This document shows, in pieces, positions 11,610 through 25,002 of a DNA stretch of 64,000 bases. The stretch spans positions 8,184,001 to 8,248,000 of the forward strand of contig NC_063151.1 of NCBI RefSeq assembly GCF_020921035.1, given 5' to 3'. The position numbers and the translations under genes are program-made. Position 1 is the first letter of the stretch. Each line of letters begins with the position of its first letter. The notes below the pieces were generated by a model, which worked only from the letters and a program-made list of their open reading frames with translations, was not told the origin of the DNA and did no database searches. Origin of the DNA: Rhodamnia argentea. Lineage: Eukaryota; Streptophyta; Magnoliopsida; Myrtales; Myrtaceae.

Positions 11610-14600
11610 TCAAACGACGGTTCCATCTTTGATAGTTGCGTTTTTCAGTATGACTGTTATCCCCGACCTGATGTAGAATCCTTCTTCTGGTCTATCAGCT
11701 TCTTCAACGCCCTGTAATTGGAAAGATCGCATCCATTCATAAATTTCAGAATGGAAGTGAAGTATCAGAATCGCAAAAGGGCAATACTAACTTCGGTGTT
11801 GTGAATAACCACATTTTTTCCTATCCGGGCATTCTTGTCGATTATGCAGTTCCTTGAAAAAGCAGAAGAAAGGGAAATTGTCAGTGGAAGGATTAAGAAG
11901 TATTCTATTAATAACCTGTCGACTCAAAACTTCCTGTAGACATGCCCTATTCAAAGAAAGAAAAATTACCTGATTTTAGTATTTTGTCCAACCCCGATAG
12001 GAACCTTCCCTTGTGCCAGAAGAGATGCAATTTCAGCTTCAGTCTGATAGTAATCTGCACCCATCATCATGGTATCCTGCAAATTCAAAGGCGTCTCAAA
12101 AACCAGCACCCATCATGTATGTTGCCATTGCTACAGAAATTGGCACACAAACTAACCCGAGTTACGAAGAAAGTTTAGCGAATTTAATGTCTATACTGAT
12201 GACTTGCTTATTACATTACCTTGACAAAAAAAATTACGACCATCGAGTAATCAATTGGACTCGTATCAGAAGCATCCTGATTTTGTTCAAGTCTCAGCTT
12301 CAACTTGAAGAAATACAACCCATGGATGAAGATATCAAAGTTCAAAAATATCATACTGGACACCAGACTTATATGAACAAATTGAATGGCACCATTTGCC
12401 CCTGTTAAATATGGTCCACCACCTCCAAAGTTCTATTGGGATCTATTAACCAAAATGTCAACATCCCAACAGCATCATCAAAGAATCTGAAAACTAATTT
12501 TCTCAAGCATTCCCCATTATGATCTTCAAAAGTCGAAGAATGCATATGAAAGCAGCTCACCTTAAACTCAACACCATAGTCTAAACGCGAGCGCACGCCA
12601 ACAATGGAGTGTTCAATGCTACATTCTTGCAAGAAGCAACCGTGAGAGATTATTGCATCTACAATCTGCAAAACAGTTCACATAAGTGACAGATTTAGAC
12701 CAAAACAACATCAGAGACTGATCGAGTTGACAAGCTTACCTGGCATTTATCAACTTTACTGGGGGGTAAGAACCTTGGAGAAGTGTAGAAAGGTGTTTGA
12801 GGATCATAAAATTCAAACTTCGGAGGCTACATTACAGGAAATCAACCCGCTATTAGAAAAGCCACTGTCTCCTCAAAGGACAAAAGGTATCACTTTATGA
12901 CAGCTAGAGTTTGAAGCTTGAAGCTTCTATGATGTTATAAGAACGTGATTGAGATGAAGCCCCAGATTGACATAGAAATTGCGGCCAACAAGATCTAAAG
13001 GGTAACTATTTTTCCAGCCCTAAGGTTAAGCCAGCATATCAAGTGATTAACAAGTATAAAAGGTGATGACAGAATTAGCAAGATGACGCTGTCATCTCCA
13101 CCTTTGAGTTATCGACCAGAAGAATAATAATTACAGATGCAATACCATACACACACCTGCTCTGTTAGGGCCAAGTTAGCGTCAAAGAATGACTTGATTG
13201 TTCCAATGTCCTCCCAGTAGTCATTAAACAGATATGCCTGACAAATCAACAAATTCAGATAAGTCAGCATTTCCGTTAAGGTAGCTTACAAGTACAAATT
13301 GCATAAAAATACACTTCTCCAAGGAAGGAGAGAGAGAGACCGCGACTTAGTCTATGTTGAAGACAAGGTCCTGACCTGGACATTATGCTCTGTAACAGCT
13401 GACGGAATTATTTCGGAGCCAAAATCATTGCATGAGGGGTAGCTCCACCTCAGAAGCTTTAGTAACACATCGGTTTTGAATACATAGACGCCCATTGAGG
13501 CAATGTATGGGAAGTTCACAGCATCTTGCTTTGATAGTCCAAGAAGAGTAGTGTCAACTTGCTGTGGGCACACATTTGTGCAGGAGACAAGAACCCAAAT
13601 AAGAATAGCAACTAGTTGATGCAATTCGTGCAGAGATGATGTCTGCTAAGGAAACAGTCAAAGCAGTCACGTCAAATTATAGAAAGATGTTTATTTCATT
13701 ATTGATACCATTGCCTTCAGCTCATTGCCCTTTGGTTTTTCGGCAAATTGGATGATCCGTCCAGTTCTGTCAATCTTCATCAGTCCATAATCTGATGCAC
13801 GACTGCAGCAACAAAAACCACAAAGGGTTAGTTGCAAAACTGATAAGTAGCACTCCATTCAGTACAACTGAAAACAGATGTAAGAACAGTATATCAAGAA
13901 AATTTGGTTTTCCCAAACATAATTGGAATGTCAAGGAGAACTGAGCTTAACATGCCCTTACATCTTCGAACGCAATATACTAAACCACAAGAAGTACCTG
14001 TCATCCATCGGGATACATGAAACTGTGATATCGGCATTTGTATCAATATGCTTCTGCAATCAAGCCACAACTGGTCAGTTGAAACTTACAAACATATGAG
14101 ATAAAGGACTGGATGATGAAATCTTCAAAGTACCTGCACAAAATCCATGTAATTCATCCGGTACAGGTGGTCACCGGACAATATCAGGATATGCTCCACA
14201 TTCTTGTTCTTGGCATCCTGAGAAAATAATTGAAACCAACATCCAACTTCAAGAGGAACTTCAAAAAACTTTTGCACAGGTAATTGCCAAAACCGTATGC
14301 ACTCACCTCAAAGACCCATATGAATTGCCTGACAGCATCAGCAGTTCCCTGGAACCACCTCTTCCCAGCTTCACCAGGAGTTTGAGTTGCCGCAAGGACC
14401 TGTTTCCGTCACCAATGTTTTTCATATTAAATTCGGTCTATTCTAAAGTCGTCAGGAATCCAGGATAAACGGATAGTAAATCGGAAAAAAATTTATACCT
14501 CCATAAATCCATCGCCAAAACTGACTCCATTGTCAAAGTTGTACGCCCGTGAAAGGTGGCGATTGAGGGAAAAGGAATTAAACTGCGTTAAGATGAATAT

Positions 14601-15316
14601 TTTTCTGATACCACTGTTAATGCAATTGCTCATTGGAATATCAATCAACCGGTAGCATCCTCCTATAGGAACCTGCAGATTTGACAAAATCACACAATTG
14701 ATTATACAATTGAGAGTGTCATGTGGGTAAAGAACGGGCATATACAAATGATCACTTACTGCTGGCTTGGCCCTTCTGCTAGTAAGCGGAAACAGTCGTG
14801 TTCCAGCACCTCCTCCCAGTATAATTGAAGCAACACTCTTCGGATCTGCTCTTGGAGTTTCCAACACTGGAGCTTGAAAAGCCTGAAATCATAGTTCAAG
14901 GAAAGTAACAAGTAACCCACACGAGGAAATTTTTTGAAAAAAAAAAAAAAAACCGAAAATCAGCATATTGAGATCAAAACTAAGAACTTGCCCTTTTTAC
15001 ACTCCCCCCCGTTGAAACATCAACACTGAAATGTAAAACTACGGAGCCATAAAAAAGAACAAGAGGCTGAGAAATGCAACATCCATCATACCGTGGTCTC
15101 TTTGTCAATGTCTGAAGTAAAAACAGAGTAAGCAATCCCAGGTTTAACACGTCCAATCCTTGTTTCACTTCTCAAGCTCTTACATAACTGAGCTCCAAAT
15201 TGCTTATTAAGAAGCCCAACCCTCGTGTTTTCACCCCAGAACCCCCTACAATCGAGAATGCCTCCTCCTGGCACAGGTCGCGCACTGACCTTCAAGCTCG
15301 CAAAGCAAGAATCCAT
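11610..15316 (-). CDS. APL2: Glucose-1-phosphate adenylyltransferase (ADP-glucose pyrophosphorylase) large subunit, plastid, APL2-like
   Basis: Fourteen exons: 15316..15092, 14882..14760, 14672..14499, 14399..14307, 14217..14134, 14053..13998, 13802..13709, 13561..13376, 13237..13157, 12826..12740, 12665..12561, 12076..11970, 11852..11792 and 11711..11610. They give 525 residues ending in the family's DGTVV. The enzyme makes ADP-glucose from ATP and glucose-1-phosphate, the committed step of starch synthesis, as an L2S2 tetramer in plastids. The first ~75 residues look like a transit peptide. [12 protein letters not shown] is at 98-109, followed by the Glc-1-P-binding EKPKG and the C-terminal left-handed beta-helix region. 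Blocks such as [19 protein letters not shown] match Arabidopsis APL2 rather than APL3/4. Arg104 and Lys114 are the pair associated with catalytically active large subunits. An AG just before the ATG (TTTTGCAG at 15325-15318) suggests a 5' UTR intron. Confidence 0.93.
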
Positions 15317-18300
15317 CACTGCAAAACAGACCCAGAGACGAAGAAGCAGGTACCAGATAAATTTCGGGCTCAAGATTCAAATGGGCATCGCAAATTTCGA
15401 ACGAACCGAAGAACCTACAAGCTAAAGATCACAACTTGCCATCAATACGAACGATCTGAGAGAAAAATATAAAAGCAAGAACACTTTCCAGTGCACTTCT
15501 GATCAAGAAAAGCTACAAAAATATGTAAAAAGGTGATGTGAATAAAGAAAGACTTGTCACCGACCCGGACGATCTCTGCTCCGGAAAGCGATCGAAACAG
15601 TGCTTGACACGAAGATCTGTGAAAAGTCCTCCGACGAAGGTGGTGCAAAGCCCAGTCCACCAAGATTTCTAGGAAGGAGCGAGAGCGAGGAAGAGAGTGA
15701 ATAATGTGATCAAAGAGAGGACGCTTTAGACATGCTCAAGACCCATGTGAAGTTGGCGTGAAAGCTTAGAGCTGTCACTGGTTTAGCTGCGACGGCTTCG
15801 GCGAGTGCTTTCGCTGCGAGCCGTCAGAAACTTCGAATCCCGAATCGCGATCACGGGTTTTCCTTTCGCTAACTGGAAATTATTAAGTTAAAAATCATAT
15901 CTTCGCTTGATAGTTTGTAAAGTTCAGAGCGATTAACCATACCAACAGTCGGAAAATCCATGAAGAGCGGGGGTGACACGACTGGCCGTTCAGATTTCAC
16001 AATCAAGAAACTTTCCAAAGATAAAAAAGGCATTATTAGTCACTTAACTATAGTGGCAGAAAAGTTAACAGAGTTGAAAAAAAAGTGGACTCCTTAATCT
16101 AGCCCAATAAAAAAAAACTGTCGAGCCCATCAATTATACTTTTTAAATTAAGTATTTATCTTTTCAATTTCTCTAATCAAGTCATTTTATTTGCACAAAA
16201 AATCGAGTACTCAAGCACCAAATTCAGTTCACACAACCCTCAAAAGTCATCGAAGCATGACTTGAATTAAATGTTGCCACGTAGACAACCATCGTGACCG
16301 CTGAAAACTCAATTCAGAGCTTCATTCACCATTTTTTTTCCCTCTCTCGTTCATTCACTAATATGGGAAGTGTCCGTGTAAGTAATATTTGATCTATGTT
16401 ACGATAAGACATCTTTCGAAGGCCATGTTAGTAGGATTTGGTGTCTAAGGAACTTGATCAGACATGTATAAGTAGCGCCACTTGCTTATCAGAAAAGGGC
16501 AGAAATGAAAAGTAAAACTAAAAGCTTTAGTTGTTATAAATATAATGGTAAGAAAAACAAACAGAGTCAAATGTTGACTTGCTAGTCTGGCCAATCAACA
16601 CTGTTCTCTTCTTTTCTTCCTTATGGGTCACCCAATAATATTTAGCCTTGCAAGATGATCCTGCGGATTCACATGGGATTTCACATGACTCTTGCTACTC
16701 GGGTCAGAGCGTAAACTAGTAATACTTTCGGCTCTTGGACTCTCACCATCTAAAGTGCATCATTTTACTATTTCGTCTAGCAGCACGATACTTTGTATTG
16801 CTTTCCCATAATCTTGTTTTCATGGTTTAGGCTGCTCTCATTTCGCATGCCGATATTATGGTAATCGTTTTTGCTTTCTTTTCCTCTTGCTACTAAGATG
16901 TTCGGTTCACAAGGTTGTCTCTTGCCTACCCATAGATTCAGTAGCAGTTCGAAAGATTGACATATTCGGGAATCTTTTCGTTGCTTCCGTTTGGCATGGC
17001 GTATATGTGGTCTAGAATTAGAAGTGGAAGATTGTGCTACAGTGGGTCAAATTCAAAAATAATCCGTACAATTAATTAAGCAAACACGATCACAATTTTA
17101 CAAAAAAACTTCCATGAAGAACTCATGGATATAAATATAAACATTTAAATAACTCTATAAGGATGGACAAGATCGTAATTTACGATAATCAAGATAAATA
17201 GTAAGTAATCAATAAATCTCTCACCTTTTAAATCTAAATTTAACAAAATAGTTGTCAAAATTCGTAAATATGTTGTCTTTACGACAATTGAAATGATGTT
17301 CGAAAAGGGATCAAAATCTGTTCATTATTTGTCTCTATGACAATTGAAATGATGTTCAAGCAATTGAAATAATGCGCAAGAAAAAACCCTATTTCATTTT
17401 TCCTCATCGAATATATCATATGTATGGCTTTTTAAGTACTTTACAAGTCGGAATTCTTGTTGATTTATTGAGGTAAAAAGCTTCATTTAATCTCGGGAAA
17501 GAAATCGATAAATCCGCTTCAGTTTTGATCCATTTTCAAGTTTGGAGCTTTAAGATTAGAAGTCGAAGCGACCATTGTCTCTTTTATTAAGTCTTAAGAC
17601 GACATGGATATCCAAACAATTTTTTTGGCTCTGTTTGTTTCATTGAAAATGTTTTCTTTCCCTAATTTTCGGTGTTTGGAGGACGGAAAATGAGTGGTCA
17701 ACGGAAATTATTTTCTGGTCAACAGAAAACCTTCTAAAATTGAGGAAAACGATTTCCTTTTTTGAGAAATGGAAATCATTTCCCCCCTCTATCTCGGGAA
17801 TCCATGTTCTCTCTCATCGTTCTCTCTCCTCCATCCCCGATGAAGCTACGATCCTCGATCTTCGCCTCCATAGTGAGGCAAGCCATGATCTCGCCATATT
17901 TGGCAAGGTTGAGGCTCACCTCACCGTTCTCAAGCTCTGTTGATCCTCGCGGCCTCGCCCACCACCATGAGAATGTGCCGGTGGAGCCATTCCTCGACGT
18001 TGCCAAGTCTGTCGCCAAGGTTGCCTCCGCCTTCAACCTCCTTGCTTGCCGGCCGTGGTCTCTCGCTCGAGCTTGGGACTTGCCGGGACCAGCCGAGCCT
18101 CGAGCTCATCGGCTTGCATCATGGCCAAAGGCTAGGTGGAGGGAGGAGGAAAGAGCGGTGGAGGAAGGAGCAGTAGGGGAACAAGGAGCAGTGGCGTAGG
18201 AAGGAAGAAGGAGGAAGAAAGAGAAAAGGAAAAAAGGTAAAAAAAATTAAAAAATTTAACCAAAAAAATTTGAAAAAAATGAAAAGAAGTAAAAAAACAA

Positions 18301-19180
18301 TTAAAAATTATTTAAAAAATGGATGGTGAGGGCGACCCTCACCTAGGCGAGGCCATCCCGCACCAGATTTGGCGAGGAAGACCCTCATCCATGCCAGGCC
18401 AACCCTCTATGGTGAACTAATGGACAATCTAGTCCTCTCAGTTCACTAGCTTCATTGTCTATTTTGTTGAAAGAAAAAAAATCAGAAAATGAACAAAAAA
18501 TTATGATTCAATTGACATAATTGAAATGTTTAGAATTGAATTGGCCAAATTATAATAAGTTTAAGAACTTTTGATTAATTTTTCCCTTTTTCAAGCGTCT
18601 GGAGCGGGGTGTGGAAATTCAGGAAATAATCGACATTTTCTGGAAAGACAGTGGCAATCTTGTCAAAATGGGGAAACAAGGGTTATTAATGCGAAGGTGT
18701 AAAGTGGTCTCCAAAGACAAAACTCGAGCATGCATTTGATGTCTCAACGAAAGAGGTGCTAGATGGCGAAATCTTCATAAGTACATGCATATTATACTTC
18801 CACGTAGAAGGAGTAGCACTCCATGCGCATGATCGCATGGATTCCAAAAGTAAGGAATCTGTTGCATTCGTATCGAGCTCTTAATCGTCCCATTCACAAA
18901 ATTAACAGCGTCGCTATTGCTTTCGATGGCTTGGATCCTCGGATACACGGGACTCTCATCGATCAGCAGCCTTACATCGTATTCTGCTTATCGAAGTGCA
19001 TTAGGAGGATTACAAAATCCAATTCGAAAATCTCAGTTGGACTTGAGATCACACTAAATGAGCAAACATGTTAAGGAATGCTTCGAGATGACTTGTTAAA
19101 GACTATAAATGTCGGCATGACATGGTAATACTTTCCACTTTTTTTTTCTCTTGTTTCTTTTGTCAATTTCCATCTTTTTT
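15317..19180. other. AGPase 5' region, then gene-poor AT-rich DNA with repeat fragments
   Basis: 15317-15700 probably holds the AGPase 5' UTR and its intron. From there to 19180 no gene is supported. A repeat starts near 17625 (GGCTCTGTTTGTTTC). A GC-rich block lies at 17780-18200. A right-end fragment of the Mutator-like family ('aataagtttaagaacttttgatt') is at about 18500-18590. The open frames in 17740-18199 overlap on both strands and look like repeat-derived GC-rich shadows. Confidence 0.5.
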
Positions 19181-19188
19181 TTTTTTAA

Positions 19189-20726
19189 GGCTCGCGCTTT
19201 TTCCACTCCTTTTATAGCTGTGACACTCATTTTTATATGTGTTTTGACCATCCTATCCTCTGTGTATGACCCACCAAATTTGTTACAATTTTACATGATT
19301 GTTTTTTTTTTTTTAATTTTTTATTTCGTTTCCTTTTTTTCCTTACCGGTCTCACCTTCCTCTTTTTCTTCTTTTTCCTCCTTCCCATGCCTCCCACTTG
19401 TCTCGCTGTTTTCTCTCCTGCACGACGTTTGCTTCGACACTCGCTTCGACGCCTCTCTCTCCTTCTAAAAACCCTGACTTTGTTACGTCAATCCCGTCCT
19501 CCACCACAATTTCGCCGGCGTCGGCATTGGGCTCACCAGAGACCTCCCCAATGATCCCCTTTTCTCCACACAAAGGTAATATTGAGAAGCACGAAGGTAA
19601 TGACATTTAACTCATGTTGTTGATAATGGAAGTTTCTGTTTGGAAATACTTCTGCAGGAGGACCAAAAAGGGATGCTTAAGTTGTTCTCTTTTCTTCTTG
19701 CCATCCTATTTTGGCGAAACAATTGTCTATTTACCTTATACTCAGACACTGGATGATAGAAAAACAAATTACAGGGGGAGTAGGAAGTAACTTAATGCAA
19801 AGTAGCTATATTCGCTGCGAAATTGTACGCCGTTATGATGAACCGTCTGATATTTCAGCTGAAGAAAAGCGAACTGCTTATCAAATTGAGCTATACACTA
19901 CCAAGAAAGATTCTTTACAGATTTATGCTCAGCTTCATGCTTGAAACTTAAGAATCAATGAGCTATCATGCGGATTGTGGCCCTGGCGGCCTCCCTTTTC
20001 CTATCTACAAAGAGCACGTCTTCGATCCACGCACTGATGTTGAATGCTAGACCTTGCAGGACTCTTGAGTAGCTCTCTAGTATTGCTTGTCCCACATCTT
20101 GCATGATATGTTTCTAGCTCAACACACCCATGAAGGACTATCATAGAAAAGCAAGGACATGGATCCCAAAGATACGAGGTTCTTTCTTTCGGATTATTGT
20201 TATGACGTGCTTTTGAGCGAGATTTCAGCGAATTTCAACGATTAGCTTCGAAAAAATGTCGGCAGGAAGTTTTGCTCTCCCTGTTGTATTGGAGCTTACA
20301 AAAAAAGTCGGGTTGTTGGATATAATTGGAGTTTCCTATTTTAATACTTCGTGCTTCTCAATATTACCTTCGTGCGGGAAAAAAGGTATCGTTGGGAAGG
20401 TAACTGGTGAGCCCAATGCCGGTACCGGCAAAATTATGAAGGAGGACGGGATTGACATAATAAAGTCAGGGTTTTTAGAAGAAAAGGGAGGTGTCGAAGC
20501 GAACGTTGTGCGGGAGAGAGAGAGAGAGGCGTGGGAAGGAGGAGGAAGAAGAAAAGGAGGAAAGTGAGATCCGCAAGGAAGAAAAACGAAATAAAAGAAT
20601 TAACAAAAAAAAGAATCATATAAAATTGTGTCAGATTTGATGGGTTACATCACAAAGGATATAATGGTCAAAACATACATAAAAAGGAGTGTCAAAGTCA
20701 TAAGAGGAGTGGACAAAGCGCGAGCC
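19189..20726. mobile_element. DNA transposon-like element (1538 bp) with ~400-bp inverted arms and 8-bp TSD
   Basis: The left arm (19189 to about 19594) and the reverse complement of the right arm (20726 to about 20345) align over their length with scattered differences. Both begin GGCTCGCGCTTT and end near 'aatattgagaagcacgaag'. Direct repeats TTTTTTAA flank the element at 19181-19188 and 20727-20734. Eight bases fits hAT; long arms are more typical of Mutator-like elements, where 9 bp is expected. The ~750-bp centre encodes no transposase that I recognise; a 77-codon frame at 19711-19944 is the only notable open frame. Confidence 0.8.
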
Positions 20727-20904
20727 TTTTTTAATGGTTAGACTAAGTGACAATATGATGTCAAAAAGCTAGGCAAACCAAATAGGTAAGGGCTTTTGGA
20801 ACTTTACTCCTAAATACTAAATTGTTCCATGTTTTCTTGCGACCTCCGACAGATGGAATGCTAAAGATCGAAGCTTTACAGAGAAAGATCCACGCTTACC
20901 GCTC

Positions 20905-21090
20905 GATTGGACTCCCCTTCCGAGACCAGATCTGAAGCTCAACGTAGACGCTTCGGTCGGAGGAACTACAACAGATGGAGCCGCCTTGGGTGTCGTCTGA
21001 GACTCAAACGATGTCCTCCTCGACGGTTTCGTGGAAAACACTGGATCTTGCTCGCCGATTCTAGCAGAAGCGACAGGGATCGGAGTTGAT
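20905..21090 (+). pseudogene. RNase H-like domain relic (plant non-LTR/RVT_3 type)
   Basis: Reading from 20908 gives the family-like series [16 protein letters not shown], then ALGVV, DSNDVLLDGF and AEATGIG. This matches the start of the plant RNase H fold common in LINE elements and related gene fragments. A TGA at 20998-21000 replaces the Arg expected in the V-R-D motif. There is no reverse transcriptase nearby, so this is a decayed fragment. Confidence 0.7.
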
Positions 21091-22548
21091 GATGAAATGT
21101 CGAAGCACTAATTACAAATATCACGAGAAAAAAACAACAAATTAATATTGCTGCATTTCCTGTTACTATTCTTTTTTTTTTTTTTGAAAAAAGCATTTTT
21201 TCCGAGTCCTAATTACAATTAACAAATACTAAAAATGCCGAAAAAGGGCATGTTTAATTTCTCCTGAGGAACGAATTTGTCAGGTTTAAGAATATAAGCT
21301 TACTTTATACGAATCGCATAATCAATATCTTCAAGCATTTATTAACACAAACACTAATTGTTTAATTTTGTTTGTTTCGCGAGGAATGAATGATTTGAAA
21401 AACATTTTCTTGAAAATAATCGTTTATATCACTTGAAATCATTAGTTGATGAAAAATGTTTTTCATTGTTGACAAAAATTTATGGCTAAATATTTTCATG
21501 AATGATAAGAAATTTTATTGTGTATCTATTTGCAAGCGATCATTTCTAGAGTTACTTATTATCGAGCATAGTTACGTGGGTAAAGATGAAAATGGAATTA
21601 TATAACGTGGTGAGAAGGAGGCAAACAATGCTTTGCCGTCATATTGCGGTGAAGTTTTTCTTACTTATTCTGGCAGAGGTTTTGGTGGATGAATGATCGT
21701 GGAAAGAGAAATTGACAAGTCCCTTCTGGTGGTCCTAAGTTCACACTTCACAAGACCAATTGCTAGTCTGTCTGCCGCCATAGACAGTGACTGGGTTTTC
21801 TCTCGAGTTGGCGATACATTCAATTTAAGCACATGGAGAGACCCGCGAGATTCGGACGGAGCCTCGCCCGGCCCGGGCGAGGGTTCACTGGCCCTTGCCA
21901 AATTCTGGACGAGAGGGTTGGAATGCCCTCATCGGCAAAGGAAAAACGAATGGCTTTTGTTCAACCACATACCACCTAGTGTCAGCTCAATTGAGATCCG
22001 CGTGCACCACCCGATGATCGAACAACGACAAGGTGTTTGAATCGTGTAATCGAGGTAACACCAAATCAAATCTAATTGTCGCTCGATGGCTCATCGGTTC
22101 GTCCGAGCTGAATGCGCCTGAAGAGCATTTTTGGATCGGCCCGGGTTAGGCTAATTAGTTAAAAAGCTCGTCCCGATTAGACAAAATTTTACGCGAATAT
22201 TATCGTGATGGGCAACGCCCGGACAACGAGTCAAGTCCGACCTGTAGGCACGCCGGCCCTGTCAAATGATCGCCTCGACATCAATTGTGACCTAAACACT
22301 CGTGGCCTTTTGGGATAGGGCCCATGTAGCGATGAGGCCCAAAATAGAAAAGCCCACCGCCGCCGCCATGACAACATTCAAGCCCAACTTAGCCGAGGGA
22401 AAGAGAACTCTTGAAGCCCATCGAGTCGCAGCCAGTCGGCCCGTCAAAAGTCCATTTTTCTCCAACTAGGGCTCACGAAATTCCATACATCTGACATTGC
22501 CTAAAGTCGCTTATGCGAGAATGCGCGTCAACTATTCTCACATTTCGG

Positions 22549-22805
22549 GCTCCGTTTATCTCGTGAAAAATAAATAATTTGAAAAATATTTTCTAAAAAA
22601 ATAATCGCTTGTATCATTTGAATTTGTTAGTCAATGGATAAAGTTCTCATTATCTACAAGAACTTATATCTAAATATTTTCGTGGACGATAAATATATTT
22701 TTCATTCATTCATTCATTTTCATAAGTAGCACAAGTGATCGTTATTAGAAAAATATTTTCGAAATCATTCTTTTTTTTTTTTCGCGAAACAAACGGCGCC
22801 AATGA
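22549..22805. mobile_element. Miniature inverted-repeat element, GGCTCCGTTT ends
   Basis: Left end GGCTCCGTTTATCTCG and right end CGCGAAACAAACGGCGCC are inverted copies. The interior reads 'aaataatttgaaaaatattttct ... atcgcttgtatca'. Related but incomplete copies lie at about 21370-21560 and 30585-30680. No clear target duplication was found, so the superfamily is left open. Confidence 0.65.
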
Positions 22806-24958
22806 ACAAGACAATCTCATTTTGTCACTTTTGAAATGTATTGTTGGTCGTCTTTGGCACCAACTTTGTCGCATTTGAATAAAAAAAAATCATCCCTTTT
22901 GATAATACATTCGCCTTAAGTACAAAATGTTAAAAAAAGGAAAACAATTTATCACCTTAGGCAAAGGCGATGGAGCGGACATAACAAACGGTTCACGATC
23001 AAACGGGTGACTCGGGTTAAAAATGATTGGACTCAAATTGACCCATTTCGAAAATGACATTCCTTTCTTTGCAGGCTTTTTCACTTTCGAATTTCACTCT
23101 TTTTATTGATTTGGGTTAGCAAATTGGTCTATTTCATATCCGCTTCAACTCCCAAATCCAAGCGAGCTTCAGTTTCTTTAACTCATCTAGATCCACAAAT
23201 AAAAAATTCAAGAGACCCATGTACCACCCGACGCATCGGAAAAAAGTTTAAAGAAACGGGGTTTACAACTCATGCCGCCACCTCCATCCGGGGCGATAAG
23301 GTTTGGACCTAAAGCGACAAAATATACATATTGATGCATCTTTCACTATACTAATTTTGCTTGTCATGTAAAATAATGGGGTCATGTAACACAGCACTGG
23401 TGATTTGATCAATCATGTCCCAAAAACATTCCATTCCCACTTTAGACACACTGAAATAACACAAGGTAATAATGGCAGGCAAAATGATTTCGGGGGGGAA
23501 CATTGATTGAGACCCAAATTCACAGTAATGTCGCCTCGGATTAAACGAAAGACATTGCCATTGCTCGTCCAGCTTAGGCTTGATTTCCTGTTTTTGTCAT
23601 TTTACTTATTTTGTGGGCCCACCAGACATAAATCTCAAAGGCACATTATTATTACCCTTTTGATTCTGTGGGGCCCATTTGCTGGCGTGTTCTTTTTTTC
23701 TCTGCGCCCTCCGATGCATCACGATCGTCGTTAGCTTATCCAATCACGTCCTTAATCATGGAAAACCCAAAAGGCTTGTGGCATAAAAGGACACTTTCAC
23801 TGCATGAGCCTGCAAAATTTGAGACGCTTATAATAATCGGTATATTTATAATTTTGAAAAAAATATTTAAAAAAAAAAAAATCTCTTTAAGCTTTAAGGC
23901 GGGGCCTGCATTGGTTGACTTTCTTTCTATTTTAAGAGTTGGGAGCGAAGGAACCGACGGTCTTCCCAATTCTGCCTTGCCTTTTGCTTCCCCAGTTTCC
24001 TTTCTTTTGTTAGGAATCGACCTAGTTGCTTCTCCGGTTTTGGTGGGTTAGGTTAGCGGGGGCATTCTTTTTTAGAAAGAACTCCGAGTGAAGAAGAAGA
24101 AGAAATCGCTACAGGAGGCACAATTAGTTTTCTTTTAGCAGAAAAAAATAAGCCCGTAAAGTCTTTTCTGTTGTTAGGTTTGGGGAAAGAAGCGCGGCGA
24201 TTGGCGATGAAAAGGCGAAAGGCCTAGCTCTGACTCAATCAGAGTTCAATGAGCTAGTGAAGGCACCCGATGGGTTAGAATCAGTTCTTTATCGCACGGC
24301 TTGTGCTCACCTCCGATCTTTGCATTTCTTCGCATTTTTAATTGTTGACGCAGCAAAAATTTTCCTCAAAAAATACTCTTGACGGCTTCAAAATAACTAA
24401 TTGGATCGATCCGACTTTTGAGTAAATCGGGGGTTCGACCATCAATTCGAGAGCCGGATCAAACTTCATCGGGCCCCAATCTTTTTTACCGAGAACCCAC
24501 ATCCCTGTTCTCGCTTAAATTGGCCACGGAACGCGAAGCCAATGTCTCGAGTTGAATTCGGATGTTCCGCTCACCCCTAGTCACACTCTTGTGCCGCACT
24601 GGACAAAGTTTGAGACTTCGGCTCATCTTAAATTATTTACCTCGAACATGTCGTGACAAGATTCCCGATTAAAATAAGCCAAGGTAGATGAAGTAATGAC
24701 TGCAACTGCTCATCTACCCACTTGCCCATTTTTAAACTTTTTGCCTTCTCTTTTCCGGGTACCACCATCCGTCGTAGCCCGTGTCAAAAACATTGGCACC
24801 ACATTTTCCCTTACACAACATTAAAATATTACAAGGTTATGGAACAAAGCTTTACCTTACTTTATGCAGAATCAATGGAGGACAGTCCACATCCCGTGTC
24901 GGACGCCTTTCTTTTTCTCCAGCTCTTTTGTTCCTTTTCTCTTTTACCTTCCTCTTAT

Positions 24959-25002
24959 CTCTCTCTCTCTCTCTCTCTCTCTCCCTCTCTCTCTCTCTAT
25001 CT
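24959..25002. repeat. (CT)n microsatellite
   Basis: About twenty CT units with two interruptions, directly visible. Confidence 0.95.

Noticed and set aside
17740..18199. Overlapping 60-145-codon frames
   Set aside because: Open on both strands in a GC-rich repeat-like core with no conserved domain.
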